Shown: positions 8,604 to 17,885, numbered from the stretch's first letter. The stretch is DNA of 64,000 bases from Pseudomonadota bacterium (GCA_023439305.1 JAEXOO010000015.1:21445-85444); one strand, 5' to 3'. Numbers and translations: made by a program. The notes: a model not told the origin generated them from the letters alone.

Positions 8604-9302
8604 TCAGGAAGGACGAACGGTGCGCTGTTCAATGCGCTTCTCGGGATTGGCATTGAGCACGATGCGGTGCACATAAATGCCAGGCAAATGGATCTGGTCC
8701 GGGTCCAGTTCGCCGGTCTCGACGATCTGCTCGACCTCCACGATGGTGATCTTGCCCGCCATGGCCGCGTTCGGATTGAAGTTACGAGCCGTTTTGCGAA
8801 ACACCAGATTGCCGCTGCGGTCGGCGATATGCGCCTTGACCAGCGCCACGTCCGGCACCAGGGCGCGCTCCATGACGTACTGTTTGCCGTCGAACTCGCG
8901 CACTTCCTTGCCGTCGGCCACGATGGTGCCTACGCCGGTTGCGGTAAAAAAAGCCGGAATGCCTGCGCCGCCGGCGCGCAGCTTTTCAGCCAGCGTGCCC
9001 TGAGGCGTGAACTCCAGCTCCAGCTCGCCGGCCAGGTACTGGCGCTCGAACTCTTTGTTTTCACCGACATAGGAGGAGATCATCTTTCGCACTTGGCGAG
9101 TCTCCAGGAGCTGGCCCAGGCCGAAACCGTCCACGCCCGCATTGTTACTGACGCAGGTCAGGTTCTTCACTGCGCTTTCCCTGAGAGCGGTGATCAACAT
9201 CTCGGGGATTCCGCACAGGCCGAATCCGCCGACTGCAATCATCTGCCCATCGGCGACGACTCCCTGCAACGCCTCTTGGGCGCTTGGATAGACCTTGTTC
9301 AA
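8604..9302 (-). CDS. scoA: 3-oxoacid CoA-transferase subunit A
   Basis: Alpha subunit of the same transferase (232 residues), with the conserved CoA-binding region GGFGLCGIPEMLI near the N-terminus. The start is probably TTG 9302. It gives the usual N-terminus (residues NKVYPSAQEAL after the start) and has GGAGAG five bases upstream. A longer frame to 9347 lacks a good ribosome site. It is first in the scoAB pair. Confidence 0.92.
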   Translation of the reverse strand: MNKVYPSAQEALQGVVADGQMIAVGGFGLCGIPEMLITALRESAVKNLTCVSNNAGVDGFGLGQLLETRQVRKMISSYVGENKEFERQYLAGELELEFTPQGTLAEKLRAGGAGIPAFFTATGVGTIVADGKEVREFDGKQYVMERALVPDVALVKAHIADRSGNLVFRKTARNFNPNAAMAGKITIVEVEQIVETGELDPDQIHLPGIYVHRIVLNANPEKRIEQRTVRPS

Positions 9303-9439
9303 TTCAACTCTCCAATGACTCAAAAAGTATCCTGCACAGCAACGCAATCCCTAGAATAATGCAAACATGTCCTGGAACATACCATCCGGCCTTTTACGAC
9401 TTGATGAATGTCAGGGTTTACGTTTAGGGAAAGCAGAAA

Positions 9440-9862
9440 TCAAGCACCGAAGACCTGCCGGATGCGAGGAATTTCCTCTTCGCTCCACGGCTGCGAACGC
9501 CCTTCCGGACTGATGGACACCAGCACATTGCGGCCGCGCGCATAGACGATGTCAGGCTGGCCCGCATCGCGCACACTGACCTCGACCTCAATGCTGCTGC
9601 GTCCCATGCGCACCAGCTGATGCACGATGCGCACGGTGGCCGGATACAGCACCGGCCGCACGAAATCCAAGCTGGCATGCGCCAGCACACCCGTACGGGG
9701 GGACGGCGGCAACAGGTCCAGTTGAAGCATCAACTGCACCCGCGCTTCCTCGATATAGCGAAAATACACGGTGTTGTTGACGTGGTTCATGGCGTCCAGG
9801 TCTCCCCAGCGCACGGGAATATCAAATACAGCGCCCGTGCCCGAGGCGGTGGCTTGCGACAT
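9440..9862 (-). CDS. Acyl-CoA thioesterase, 4HBT hot-dog family
   Basis: A 140-residue YbgC/FadM-like thioesterase that hydrolyses acyl-CoA to free acid and CoA. The active-site region WGDLDAMNHVNN (residues 19-30) has the catalytic Asp in the usual place. The start ATG 9862 has GGAGAA upstream. It is divergent from the ETF-QO gene, and the 181-bp gap must carry both promoters. It is not in an operon with scoAB, whose start lies on the same strand 138 bp downstream. The chain-length preference is unknown. Confidence 0.88.
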   Translation of the reverse strand: MSQATASGTGAVFDIPVRWGDLDAMNHVNNTVYFRYIEEARVQLMLQLDLLPPSPRTGVLAHASLDFVRPVLYPATVRIVHQLVRMGRSSIEVEVSVRDAGQPDIVYARGRNVLVSISPEGRSQPWSEEEIPRIRQVFGA

Positions 9863-10043
9863 CTCTTGTTCTCCTTGATCTTTGGGCGCGCCCGATAATG
9901 ACAGAATCGGCGACCCGAACCGGGAAGTCTAAACTCAAAACAAGGCTGGCAGACTGCAATACAATCGACCGTACGCACTGTGCACGAGTTTCACCGCCGA
10001 ACAAGCAAAAACAGAACGGTTACCCTACAGGAGAGCGACAGCA

Positions 10044-11690
10044 ATGTCAGAACGCGAATCGATGGAATACGACGTAGTGATCGTGGGCGCCGGTCCGGCA
10101 GGACTGGCCACGGCCATCCGCCTGAAGCAACTGGCCCAGCAGAAAGAACAGGAGCTCAGCGTCTGTGTCCTCGAAAAAGGCGCCGAGCTCGGCGCCCACA
10201 TTCTGTCGGGCGCCGTCATGGACACGCATGCCCTGGACGAGCTGATACCCGACTGGAAAGACAAAGGCGCGCCCATCACCGTCTCCGTCACCGAAGACAA
10301 ATTCCTGTTCCTGACCGAAAAAAGCGCTCGCTCGACGCCGGAATGGCTGTTGCCCGACTGCTTCAAGAACCACGGCAACTACATTGTGCGCCTGGGCAAT
10401 GTGGTGCAATGGCTGGGCGCACAGGCCGAAGAACTGGGCGTGGATATTTTCCCCGGCTTCGCCGCCGCCCATGTGCTCTACAACGAAGCCGGCGCCGTAC
10501 GCGGCGTGCTTACCGGCGACATGGGCGTGGCGCGCGACGGCACGCACACAGCCCACTATCAGCCCGGCATGGAGCTGCTGGCGCGCTATACGGTGTTCGC
10601 AGAGGGCTCGCGCGGGCACCTGGGACGCCAACTGATCGAACGCTACAAGCTGGACGAAGGCCGCAATGCGCAAAGCTACGGCATCGGCATCAAGGAACTG
10701 TGGGAGGTCGATCCCTCCCAGGCCCGCCCGGGCCTGGTCATGCACACGGCCGGCTGGCCGCTGGACTCCGATACCTACGGCGGCTCTTTCCTGTATCACC
10801 TGGACGACAATCTGGTCATGGTGGGCATGGTCGTAGGCCTGGATTATGCCAATCCGTGGCTGTCGCCCTTCGAAGAGTTCCAGCGCTACAAGACCCACCC
10901 CGCCATCCGCCCCACCTTCGAAGGCGGCAAGCGCATTGCCTACGGCGCCCGCTCGCTGACCGCCGGCGGCCTGCTGGCCTTGCCCAAGCTCAGCTTTCCC
11001 GGCGGCGTCATGGTAGGCTGCGAAGCGGGCTTTCTGAATGCCTCGCGCATCAAGGGCAGCCATGCAGCCATCAAATCCGGCGCCCTGGCCGCCGAAGCGG
11101 CCTTCGACGCCTTGCAGGCCGGTCGCCAGCATGACGAGCTGACGCAGTACACCCAGCAATTCGAGCAGTCCTGGCTGCACGACGAATTGAACAAGGCGCG
11201 CAACTTCAAGCAATGGTTCAAGAAAGGCCGCTCCATCGCCTCGGTCATGACCTTTGTGGAGCAGGGACTGCTCAAGGGCAAGATGCCCTGGACACTGCGC
11301 AACAACAAACCCGATCACGCCTGTCTGCAGCCGGCGGCCGAATGCGCCCGCATCGACTATCCCAAGCCCGACGGCAAGATCACCTTCGATCGCCTGAGCT
11401 CGGTCTTCATTTCCAACACCAACCATGAAGAAGACGAGCCGGTCCACCTGACACTGAAAGACCCTAACGTACCTGTCGCCATCAATCTGGCGCGCTACGG
11501 CGGCCCGGAAGCCCGCTTCTGTCCGGCCGGGGTCTACGAATTCGTCAAGACCGAGACCGGCGACGACAGGCTGCAGATCAACGCGCAGAACTGTGTCCAC
11601 TGCAAGACGTGCGATATCAAGGATCCTACCCAGAACATTGTCTGGGTTACGCCGCAAGGGGGCGAGGGCCCGGTCTACAACGGCATGTAA
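10044..11690 (+). CDS. Electron transfer flavoprotein-ubiquinone oxidoreductase
   Basis: Membrane-associated FAD and 4Fe-4S enzyme that passes electrons from reduced ETF (from acyl-CoA and amino-acid dehydrogenases) to ubiquinone. It has 548 residues. The N-terminal FAD dinucleotide motif is VGAGPAGLATA. The C-terminal iron-sulphur domain has cysteines at 493, 517, 520 and 523 (CPAGVYEF and NCVHCKTCDIKDPTQN). AGGAG precedes ATG 10044. It is monocistronic, closed by the terminator at 11698-11731. The etfBA genes are not in the window. Confidence 0.97.
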   Translation: MSERESMEYDVVIVGAGPAGLATAIRLKQLAQQKEQELSVCVLEKGAELGAHILSGAVMDTHALDELIPDWKDKGAPITVSVTEDKFLFLTEKSARSTPEWLLPDCFKNHGNYIVRLGNVVQWLGAQAEELGVDIFPGFAAAHVLYNEAGAVRGVLTGDMGVARDGTHTAHYQPGMELLARYTVFAEGSRGHLGRQLIERYKLDEGRNAQSYGIGIKELWEVDPSQARPGLVMHTAGWPLDSDTYGGSFLYHLDDNLVMVGMVVGLDYANPWLSPFEEFQRYKTHPAIRPTFEGGKRIAYGARSLTAGGLLALPKLSFPGGVMVGCEAGFLNASRIKGSHAAIKSGALAAEAAFDALQAGRQHDELTQYTQQFEQSWLHDELNKARNFKQWFKKGRSIASVMTFVEQGLLKGKMPWTLRNNKPDHACLQPAAECARIDYPKPDGKITFDRLSSVFISNTNHEEDEPVHLTLKDPNVPVAINLARYGGPEARFCPAGVYEFVKTETGDDRLQINAQNCVHCKTCDIKDPTQNIVWVTPQGGEGPVYNGM

Positions 11691-11697
11691 GCCTAGC

Positions 11698-11731
11698 GCG
11701 CCGGCCGGCCTGTCTCGGGCCGGCGCCTTTT
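11698..11731 (+). terminator. Terminator of the ETF-QO gene
   Basis: Nine-base-pair GC stem (GCGCCGGCC/GGCCGGCGC) followed by TTTT, directly after the stop codon. Confidence 0.7.
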
Positions 11732-11740
11732 ACGTTCAGT

Positions 11741-12622
11741 TCAGGCTCGTCGCCCGGGCCAGTTCACAATCAGCAGCCCCAGCAGAATCAGCGCCGTACC
11801 GGCCAGCTCGAGCCGGGTCGGCAATTCATCAAGCATCAGCCAGGCCAGCAATACCGTCAGGGCGGGCACGCCCAGGCTGGACATTCCGGCCATGGCCGCA
11901 CTGACGCGGTTGATGACAGCCATCCACAGCAGCCAGCCCACCCCGGTCGCAATAATGCCCAGGAACAGCACACCCGCCACCATGGGCCATTCCATGGAAG
12001 GCTCACGCTGCGGAATCAACCAGGCCAGCGGGGCCACGATCACCATCCCCAGAAAACACTGCCATACCGTGGCATTAAGCAGCTCGACGCGGTGACGCTG
12101 AAACAGCATCTTGGACAACACGGCCCCCAACCCCCAACTGACACCGCTGAGCACGGCCAGGCTCGCCCCCAGCACGCCGCCCATGCCTTGCCAGGGTGCG
12201 ATGATGAGCAGCAAGCCGCTCAATGCGGCCGTCATGCCCAGCACATGGCGAGGTTGGGGACGCTCGCCCAGCAACGGCCAGGAAAACACCACGATCCAGA
12301 ATGGCATGGTATAGGCCAAAGCGACCATTTTGCCCGCCCCGCCCGCCTGCAGGGAAAACTGGCTGAGCAGTTGAAAACCCACTGTCTGAAACACCGCCAC
12401 GCCCAGGCTCAACTTCCAGGGAGTTGCGTGCAAGTGCAGACCTTTCAGGCGCATGAATCCCCACAGAAACAAAAAGGCCAGGGCATAGCGCACTGCAATC
12501 AAATCCACCGGCCCAATGTGCACGGTCATGGCCTTCATGACCACCCAGCTCATGCCCCAGGCCAATACCACCAAGCCCATCAGGACCAATGCGCCCCTGT
12601 CCTGCGTCTGCACCTTGGCCAA
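11741..12622 (-). CDS. EamA/DMT-family transporter
   Basis: A 293-residue inner-membrane protein with about ten hydrophobic segments in two EamA repeats, the usual layout of drug/metabolite exporters. The likely start is TTG 12622, seven bases after AGGGG; a GTG three codons in is an alternative. It is convergent with the ETF-QO gene. The promoter area contains the perfect palindrome AGCGTATACGCT (12641-12652) next to a TATAAA box, suggesting control by a repressor. The exported compound is unknown. Confidence 0.87.
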   Translation of the reverse strand: MAKVQTQDRGALVLMGLVVLAWGMSWVVMKAMTVHIGPVDLIAVRYALAFLFLWGFMRLKGLHLHATPWKLSLGVAVFQTVGFQLLSQFSLQAGGAGKMVALAYTMPFWIVVFSWPLLGERPQPRHVLGMTAALSGLLLIIAPWQGMGGVLGASLAVLSGVSWGLGAVLSKMLFQRHRVELLNATVWQCFLGMVIVAPLAWLIPQREPSMEWPMVAGVLFLGIIATGVGWLLWMAVINRVSAAMAGMSSLGVPALTVLLAWLMLDELPTRLELAGTALILLGLLIVNWPGRRA

Positions 12623-12640
12623 GCTTATTCCCCTTTTTAT

Positions 12641-12652
12641 AGCGTATACGCT
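12641..12652. promoter_or_regulatory. Perfect 12-bp palindrome at the eamA-like promoter
   Basis: AGCGTATACGCT lies immediately upstream of a TATAAA -10-like box (12636-12641, minus strand), about 20-30 bp before the TTG start. The GTATAC centre resembles GntR/LacI-type operators. No regulator gene is adjacent. Confidence 0.4.
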
Positions 12653-12800
12653 TTATTGAATCAGACTCTATGCTACGCCAAAGCACCTGGCAAGGAAATG
12701 ACGCAGATCTGATGCGCCTTATTTCGACTTTGCTCCACTGTGCACGGTGCCTGCGGAGTTTAGGCGATCAGCCACACCGTACGGACAATCGAAAAGGGAT

Positions 12801-12834
12801 AAAAAAACCCTGGTTCGCAAAAAAGGAACCAGGG
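12801..12834 (-). terminator. Terminator of acsA
   Basis: Nine-base-pair stem CCCTGGTTC/GAACCAGGG with a 9-nt loop. It is followed on the minus strand by seven T residues and lies 41 bp past the acsA stop. Confidence 0.85.
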
Positions 12835-12875
12835 CAAAACAGGAACTACCAAAAAGAGCGAAAGAAAATAAAGCG

Positions 12876-14861
12876 TTAGTGGGCTTCGGAAAGCTGGTCC
12901 AGAATGGCCGGATTTTCCAGCGTGGACACGTCCTGGGTGATGGGCTCGTTGTTGGCCACGAAACGCAGCAGACGACGCATGATCTTGCCCGAGCGGGTCT
13001 TGGGCAGATTCTCGCCGAAACGAATTTCGCGCGGCTTGGCGATGGGGCCGATTTCCTTGCCCACCCAGGCTCTCAGCTCGGCAGCGATCTTGTCGGCCTG
13101 CTCGCCCGAGGGCAGATCGCCGTTCAGGACCACAAAAGCCACGATGGCTTCGCCCGTGGTCGAATCGGGCTTGCCGACCACGGCCGCTTCCGCGACCAGC
13201 TCATGAGCGACCAAGGCGGATTCCACTTCCATGGTGCCCAGACGGTGGCCGGAAACATTCAGCACATCGTCGATGCGGCCCATGACCCAGAAATACCCGT
13301 CGGCGTCGCGCTGCGCGCCGTCACCGGCCAGGTAGTAGCCTTTGAGTTCGGGAGGGAAGTAGCTCTTGATGAAGCGATCAGGATCGCCCCAGATGGTGCG
13401 GATCATGTTGGGCCAGGGCTTGCGGATCACCAGGAAACCGCCGTTGCCGCGCTCGGCTTCTTCGCCCACTTCGTCCACGATGGCTACGTCCATGCCAGGG
13501 AACGGCATGCCGCACGAGCCCGGCTTCAAGGGAGTAGCGCCCGGCAATGGCGTGATGATGTGGCCTCCGGTTTCGGTCTGCCACCAGGTATCCACGATCG
13601 GGCAGCGCTCCTGGCCCACATTCTTGTAATACCACATCCAGGCTTCGGGGTTGATAGGCTCGCCCACCGAGCCGATGATGCGCAGACTGTCCAGGTTGTA
13701 CTGCTTGGGATGCACGGCCTCGTTGGCTTCAGCGGCCTTGGTCAAGGAACGGATGGCCGTGGGCGCCGTGTAGAAGATCGTGACGCCATGGCGCTGGATC
13801 ATGTCCCAGAAACGGCCGGCGTCCGGGTAGGTCGGAACACCCTCGAAGACAACCTGGGTGATGCCTGCTGCCAGCGGACCGTAGGTAATGAAGGTATGGC
13901 CGGTGACCCAGCCGATATCGGCCGTGCACCAGAACACATCGCTGTCCTTGGCGTCGAATGTCCATTGAACGCTGAGCAGCGCGCCCAGCAGATAGCCGGC
14001 GGATGAATGCTGCACGCCCTTGGGCTTGCCCGTGGAACCCGAGGTGTACAGGACAAACAATGGGTGCTCGGCATTGACGGGTACAGGCGCGCATTCGGAA
14101 CCCTGGCCTTTGATGACATCGTCCCACCACAGGTCGCGATCCTGGTGCCAGACCACTGTGCCGCCCGTGCGCTTGTAGACGATGACATGGCGCACGGCTT
14201 CGCAGCCTTCGCCTTCCAGCGCTTCGTCCACGGCGTTCTTAAGAGGAATGGCGCGGCCGCCGCGACACTGTTCGTCGGCGGTGATCACCAGCGAGGCCCC
14301 CACGTCCACGGCACGCTCGTGCAGGCTCTTGGCGGAAAAGCCGCCGAACACGACGGAATGGGTGATGCCCAGACGGGCGCAGGCTTGCATGGCGACAATG
14401 GCCTGCACCGACATGGGCATGTAGATCAGGGCGCGCTCGCCCGTCTTGTGGCCCAGGGCGGTCAGGCCGTTGGCAAACTGACAGATCTGTTCGTAGAGCT
14501 CGCGGAAGGTGACCTTGGTGACGGCGCCATCGTCGGCTTCGAAGATCAGGGCGGTCTTGTGCTCGGTAGGCGTGCCCAGGTGCTTGTCCAGGCAATTGGC
14601 CGAGACGTTCAGCTCGCCGTCGTGAAACCAACGGTAGAACGGCGGCTTGCTGTCATCCAGCACCTGCGTGAAGGGTTTGGTCCAGATCAGATGATCGCGG
14701 GCCAGGCCCGCCCAGTACCCGGGGTAATCCTGTTCGGCCTGCGCGCACAGGGCCTGATAGGCCTGCATGCCGCCGATACGGGCGTGACGCTCCAGTTCGG
14801 GGAAAACGGGAAACACACGGCTTTCCGACAACACGGATTCAATAGCAGTAGCACCGCTCAT
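12876..14861 (-). CDS. acsA: Acetyl-CoA synthetase (AMP-forming)
   Basis: Activates acetate to acetyl-CoA through acetyl-AMP. It has 661 residues from ATG 14861, which is preceded by AAAGGAG at 7 bp; an upstream in-frame extension of 33 codons has no comparable site. The ATP/AMP motif YTSGSTGKPKG, the WWQTETGG motif, the hinge region GRIDDVLNVSGHR and the C-terminal PKTRSGKIMRR are all present; the Lys in the last is the conserved acetylation site that shuts the enzyme off. The MFS gene 91 bp upstream on the same strand may be cotranscribed. Confidence 0.97.
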   Translation of the reverse strand: MSGATAIESVLSESRVFPVFPELERHARIGGMQAYQALCAQAEQDYPGYWAGLARDHLIWTKPFTQVLDDSKPPFYRWFHDGELNVSANCLDKHLGTPTEHKTALIFEADDGAVTKVTFRELYEQICQFANGLTALGHKTGERALIYMPMSVQAIVAMQACARLGITHSVVFGGFSAKSLHERAVDVGASLVITADEQCRGGRAIPLKNAVDEALEGEGCEAVRHVIVYKRTGGTVVWHQDRDLWWDDVIKGQGSECAPVPVNAEHPLFVLYTSGSTGKPKGVQHSSAGYLLGALLSVQWTFDAKDSDVFWCTADIGWVTGHTFITYGPLAAGITQVVFEGVPTYPDAGRFWDMIQRHGVTIFYTAPTAIRSLTKAAEANEAVHPKQYNLDSLRIIGSVGEPINPEAWMWYYKNVGQERCPIVDTWWQTETGGHIITPLPGATPLKPGSCGMPFPGMDVAIVDEVGEEAERGNGGFLVIRKPWPNMIRTIWGDPDRFIKSYFPPELKGYYLAGDGAQRDADGYFWVMGRIDDVLNVSGHRLGTMEVESALVAHELVAEAAVVGKPDSTTGEAIVAFVVLNGDLPSGEQADKIAAELRAWVGKEIGPIAKPREIRFGENLPKTRSGKIMRRLLRFVANNEPITQDVSTLENPAILDQLSEAH

Positions 14862-14952
14862 TTTTTGGCTCCTTTCTTCCAGATTTGGTGTTTTGAACGG
14901 CCGGGCATGACAGCCGACCGTCTTGATTTTCTGTAAACGTAACGCGCCAGAC

Positions 14953-16278
14953 TTACTCAAGCCTGACAGGTGGTTCGACCCGCCCCTGATCCCGCGCCTG
15001 AATGCCGCGCTCGAAGTTCATACGTGACAATATCAGGAGACCGGCCAGAAAGAACAGCCCCGTGCACGCCAGCGCCAGCCTGTGATTGCCGCCGCTCAGC
15101 CAGGTCACCAGACCGTAGGAGATCGGACCGCAGACCGCCGCCAGCTGTATGGCGAAGGTCCACAAGGCGAAGAACTCCGCCAGCCTCCCCTTGGGCGCCA
15201 GCAGCCCCACCATGGCGCGGCCCGCGCTCTGACTGCTGCCTATGCACAAGCCCGCCACCGCCGCCGCTGCCCAGAACGTGGCCAATGAGCGCGAGCTGAC
15301 CGCAATGGCGACCATGACCAGCCAACCGCACAACGTCAGGGCCAGAGCGCGGCGATGACCGATGCGATCCTGAACATGACCAAAGGCCAGCGCGCCCACG
15401 GCGGCTGCAATATTGACAGTGAAGATCAATTGCATGGTCTGGGCCATGGTGAAGCCCATGGCTTCCGTGGCATACACCGCCGACAGCGTAATAATGACGG
15501 CAATGCCTGCCTGGTAGGCCGCACCGCATAAAAGCAAAGTGCGAAAATCCGGAAAATGAAGAGACACATCGCACCAGGACAATGCCAGGCGGCGCAGCAT
15601 GCCGGGATCCTGCGCGCCGGACGGCGCACTGCGCTCACGCAGCAACAGAAAGGACGGCAGCGCTGACAAGGCGAAGACGACCGCCGTGATCACGACGATG
15701 CCGGGAACATATTCCTGTGCCGTCCAGCCCTTGGACGCCGCCCAGGTCAGAAAGGCCAGCGAAAGCCCCAGCGCCAGCATGCCGCCGAAATACCCGAAGC
15801 CCCAGCCCCAGCCTGAAACCCGCCCCAGAGCCTGCGGCCGTGCAATTTCGGGCAGAAACGCCCCCACCACCGATTCGCCGATGCAATAGCAGTAATTCGA
15901 CAGGGCGATGAAGACCAGCACCCACAGGATGTCGCCCTCCCCCGCCCTGAACAAAAACAGCGTAAACAAGACGCAGCCCACCGTGCTGCTGAAGAGCAAC
16001 CGGCGTTTGCCGCGCCGGGCATCCGCCCGAGCGCCCAATGTCGGCATGGTGATCATGATGGCCAGATAGGAGACGGAAAGAGCAATTGTCCAGGCCAGTG
16101 TGGCCCAACTGCGGCCCTGCGCCACCACGCCCACGAAGTACGCGCTATATACACTGGTCAAGATGACCGTGGTGTACCCGGAGTTTGCAAAATCGTACAT
16201 GGCCCATGCCCAGAGCTCGCGCAGGCGCACACCCTCGTTCAGGGCTTTCCCTAATCGACCACCCAATGCTCTCGACAT
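14953..16278 (-). CDS. MFS transporter, Atg22/UMF1-like
   Basis: A 441-residue protein with about 12 membrane segments. The N-terminal motif WAMYDFANSGYTTVI is diagnostic of the Atg22-like/UMF1 branch of the major facilitator superfamily. The start ATG 16278 has GGGTGG five bases upstream; a GTG three codons earlier is less likely. Fungal Atg22 exports amino acids from vacuoles, but the bacterial substrates are not established. It lies upstream of acsA on the same strand. A possible Pho box (16339-16356) and an inverted repeat (16388-16406) lie in front. Confidence 0.87.
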   Translation of the reverse strand: MSRALGGRLGKALNEGVRLRELWAWAMYDFANSGYTTVILTSVYSAYFVGVVAQGRSWATLAWTIALSVSYLAIMITMPTLGARADARRGKRRLLFSSTVGCVLFTLFLFRAGEGDILWVLVFIALSNYCYCIGESVVGAFLPEIARPQALGRVSGWGWGFGYFGGMLALGLSLAFLTWAASKGWTAQEYVPGIVVITAVVFALSALPSFLLLRERSAPSGAQDPGMLRRLALSWCDVSLHFPDFRTLLLCGAAYQAGIAVIITLSAVYATEAMGFTMAQTMQLIFTVNIAAAVGALAFGHVQDRIGHRRALALTLCGWLVMVAIAVSSRSLATFWAAAAVAGLCIGSSQSAGRAMVGLLAPKGRLAEFFALWTFAIQLAAVCGPISYGLVTWLSGGNHRLALACTGLFFLAGLLILSRMNFERGIQARDQGRVEPPVRLE

Positions 16279-16615
16279 GCAAACCACCCTTAATTAACTA
16301 TAAAAAACAGCAAGAAGCAGGCATCTTTCACAAACCACATGACAACACCATGACAAACCATCCAGACTGCCCCATTCGGCCTATATACATACTTTGAAAC
16401 AGTATGAATCAATAGCGGATTTAGCCTTTGCAAAGCTTTACGGTGCGTTTTTCATCCGGTACACTGCCTTTCATTCGAAGTACAGCAACGTACGGCAAGG
16501 TATGCGCTTTTAGCCATACTTACAGCCCTGATACCCATAAAATGCTGCTAAGTTCAGCAAAAATTGGCATCAAGGTTGTGCTGCTACCCACCAAGTCCTT
16601 AAAAAAGCCTCGGTC
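16279..16615. other. Intergenic region between the UMF1-like MFS gene and the NlpC/P60 gene
   Basis: 337 bp without a convincing gene; a plus-strand frame at 16428-16685 has no coding character. It holds the direct repeat noted as a Pho box and the inverted repeat CATACT-N7-AGTATG (16388-16406). A weak plus-strand promoter-like pair (TTTACG, 17 bp, TACACT near 16437-16465) lies about 150 bp before the lipoprotein start. Confidence 0.5.
16339..16356 (-). promoter_or_regulatory. Possible Pho box upstream of the UMF1-like MFS/acsA genes
   Basis: On the minus strand two TTGTCAT heptamers are separated by GGTG, giving an 11-bp period. The PhoB consensus is CTGTCAT-N4-CTGTCAT, so 12 of 14 key bases match. 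The spacer is less AT-rich than usual. It ends about 60 bp before the MFS start. Confidence 0.35.
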
Positions 16616-17335
16616 ATGCCGCCACATTACCTTAATACGCCAGCGCTTCTGCAATCCGGTTATCGTAGCGTCAAATACCTGTTGATTGCAGCCGCGCTGA
16701 CTCTGACGGGCTGCGCCACTACCGGCACGCAGCAGTCCAGCAAGCAGGATCAGCTTGCCCAGTCCGACGATTATTTCGCCGACTACGATTTCCAGACCGA
16801 GTCCGACCCTCTGGGTTCCTACCTGGCCAATCGCGCCCGCAACGATATCAATATCGCCTATAGCAGCGAACGCCGCCAGAACCGTGGCGAATCCAGCTCC
16901 AGCCGCAATACGGCCGGCACCGCTGCTCCCGGCATGGCCTCCACAGCGCTGTCGTTCCTGGGCGTTAAATACAGCTTTGGCGGCGACGCCCCCAGCACCG
17001 GATTCGATTGCAGCGGCCTGGTTTCATATGCCGCCGAAAAGTCCCTGGGCCTGAAGCTCCCTCGTCAATCCAAGGATATCGCCAAGGAAGGCATTTCGGT
17101 CAACCGCAACGAACTGCGCAAGGGCGACCTGGTCTTCTTCAATACCCGTGGCGCTCGCTACTCGCACGTCGGCATCTATCTGGGTGATGACAAATTCGTC
17201 CACGCTCCCCGCACAGGCGCTGTGGTACGTGTAGAAAACATGCAGGTATCCTACTGGAAGAAACGCTACAACGGCGCTCGCCGCCTGGCTGTAGCTCAGG
17301 CCGACACTACCAATCGCCTGCGCAGTGTCAAATAA
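16616..17335 (+). CDS. NlpC/P60-family lipoprotein, probable cell-wall peptidase
   Basis: A 239-residue putative lipoprotein. A signal segment KYLLIAAALTLTGC ends in a lipobox with Cys33. A low-complexity linker follows, then a C-terminal NlpC/P60 domain. The catalytic Cys lies in GFDCSGLVSY, the His in YSHVGIYLGDD, and the third polar residue follows near FVHAPRTG. Related enzymes (Spr/MepS type) cleave peptide cross-bridges in murein. Translation from ATG 16616 gives a rather long n-region; a shorter start is possible. It ends at a strong terminator. Confidence 0.92.
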   Translation: MPPHYLNTPALLQSGYRSVKYLLIAAALTLTGCATTGTQQSSKQDQLAQSDDYFADYDFQTESDPLGSYLANRARNDINIAYSSERRQNRGESSSSRNTAGTAAPGMASTALSFLGVKYSFGGDAPSTGFDCSGLVSYAAEKSLGLKLPRQSKDIAKEGISVNRNELRKGDLVFFNTRGARYSHVGIYLGDDKFVHAPRTGAVVRVENMQVSYWKKRYNGARRLAVAQADTTNRLRSVK

Positions 17336-17354
17336 TACCTGACCGCTTCCACCC

Positions 17355-17384
17355 AAACAGCGCCCCCCGGGCGCTGTTTTTTTT
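17355..17384 (+). terminator. Terminator of the NlpC/P60 gene
   Basis: Eleven-base-pair stem AAACAGCGCCC/GGGCGCTGTTT with a 3-nt loop, followed by a run of T to 17384. Confidence 0.88.
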
Positions 17385-17425
17385 CTCCTTCGCTTCCTAT
17401 CGCGCCGCGGTCCACCCAACGACAA

Positions 17426-17462
17426 AAAAGCCGCTGCACAGCAATTCTGTGCAGCGGCTTTT
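17426..17462. terminator. 16-bp hairpin terminator, mainly for the DUF2325 gene
   Basis: Perfect 16-bp stem AAAAGCCGCTGCACAG/CTGTGCAGCGGCTTTT with loop CAATT. T-tracts occur on both strands. It lies 62 bp past the DUF2325 stop (minus strand) and also backs up the NlpC/P60 terminator. Confidence 0.88.
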
Positions 17463-17523
17463 CTTTTTCAGCGCCTGTGGTTCCCCGTTATGCCGCTGCG
17501 CACTGCGCGCGGCCGGCATCAGG

Positions 17524-17859
17524 CTAATGTGCTTTGGACTTATTCAGCGGGCAGGCCTCGCAGTAACCGCATTGAGCCAAGGCCTGCTTCATGCTGCAGA
17601 CCGAACGGCGACAAGCCACGACCCGTATTCCTGATTTCAACGCGGCCGAACGAAAGGTCTTCATGACATTGTGGCCCAGGAAATCCGTCAACAGGATCAG
17701 CAACTCAGTTCCGGAAGGCAACTGCAAGGTTTTCTTCTGATGAGCGGGATCACGCCCGCTGATGTGATGTTTGATGGCGATATTGTGGACCTTGAGCAGA
17801 TCCGGAATGTTACCCAGGCGATCGGCGCCGACCACCACTGCACTGACGAATTGAGACAT
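17524..17859 (-). CDS. DUF2325 domain protein, predicted iron-regulated
   Basis: A 111-residue cytosolic protein of the DUF2325 family. It opens with a Rossmann-like strand (FVSAVVVGADRLGNIPDLL), has a central TELLILLTDFLGHNVM and the cysteine-containing segment CRRSVCSMKQAL, and ends in a short Cys tail CGYCEACPL. GGAG precedes ATG 17859. The role is unknown. Its promoter overlaps an excellent Fur box, so it should be derepressed when iron is scarce. The Cys tail could bind metal; that is inference. Confidence 0.85.
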   Translation of the reverse strand: MSQFVSAVVVGADRLGNIPDLLKVHNIAIKHHISGRDPAHQKKTLQLPSGTELLILLTDFLGHNVMKTFRSAALKSGIRVVACRRSVCSMKQALAQCGYCEACPLNKSKAH

Positions 17860-17885
17860 GGGAGCTCCATCGGGTGTGAAAGTTG

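Noticed and set aside
14862..14960. N-terminal extension of acetyl-CoA synthetase
   Set aside because: AAAGGAG at proper spacing before ATG 14861 and the usual family N-terminus support the shorter form.
16428..16685. An 85-codon plus-strand frame upstream of the NlpC/P60 gene
   Set aside because: It overlaps the lipoprotein start, has no ribosome site and is unlike any known small protein.
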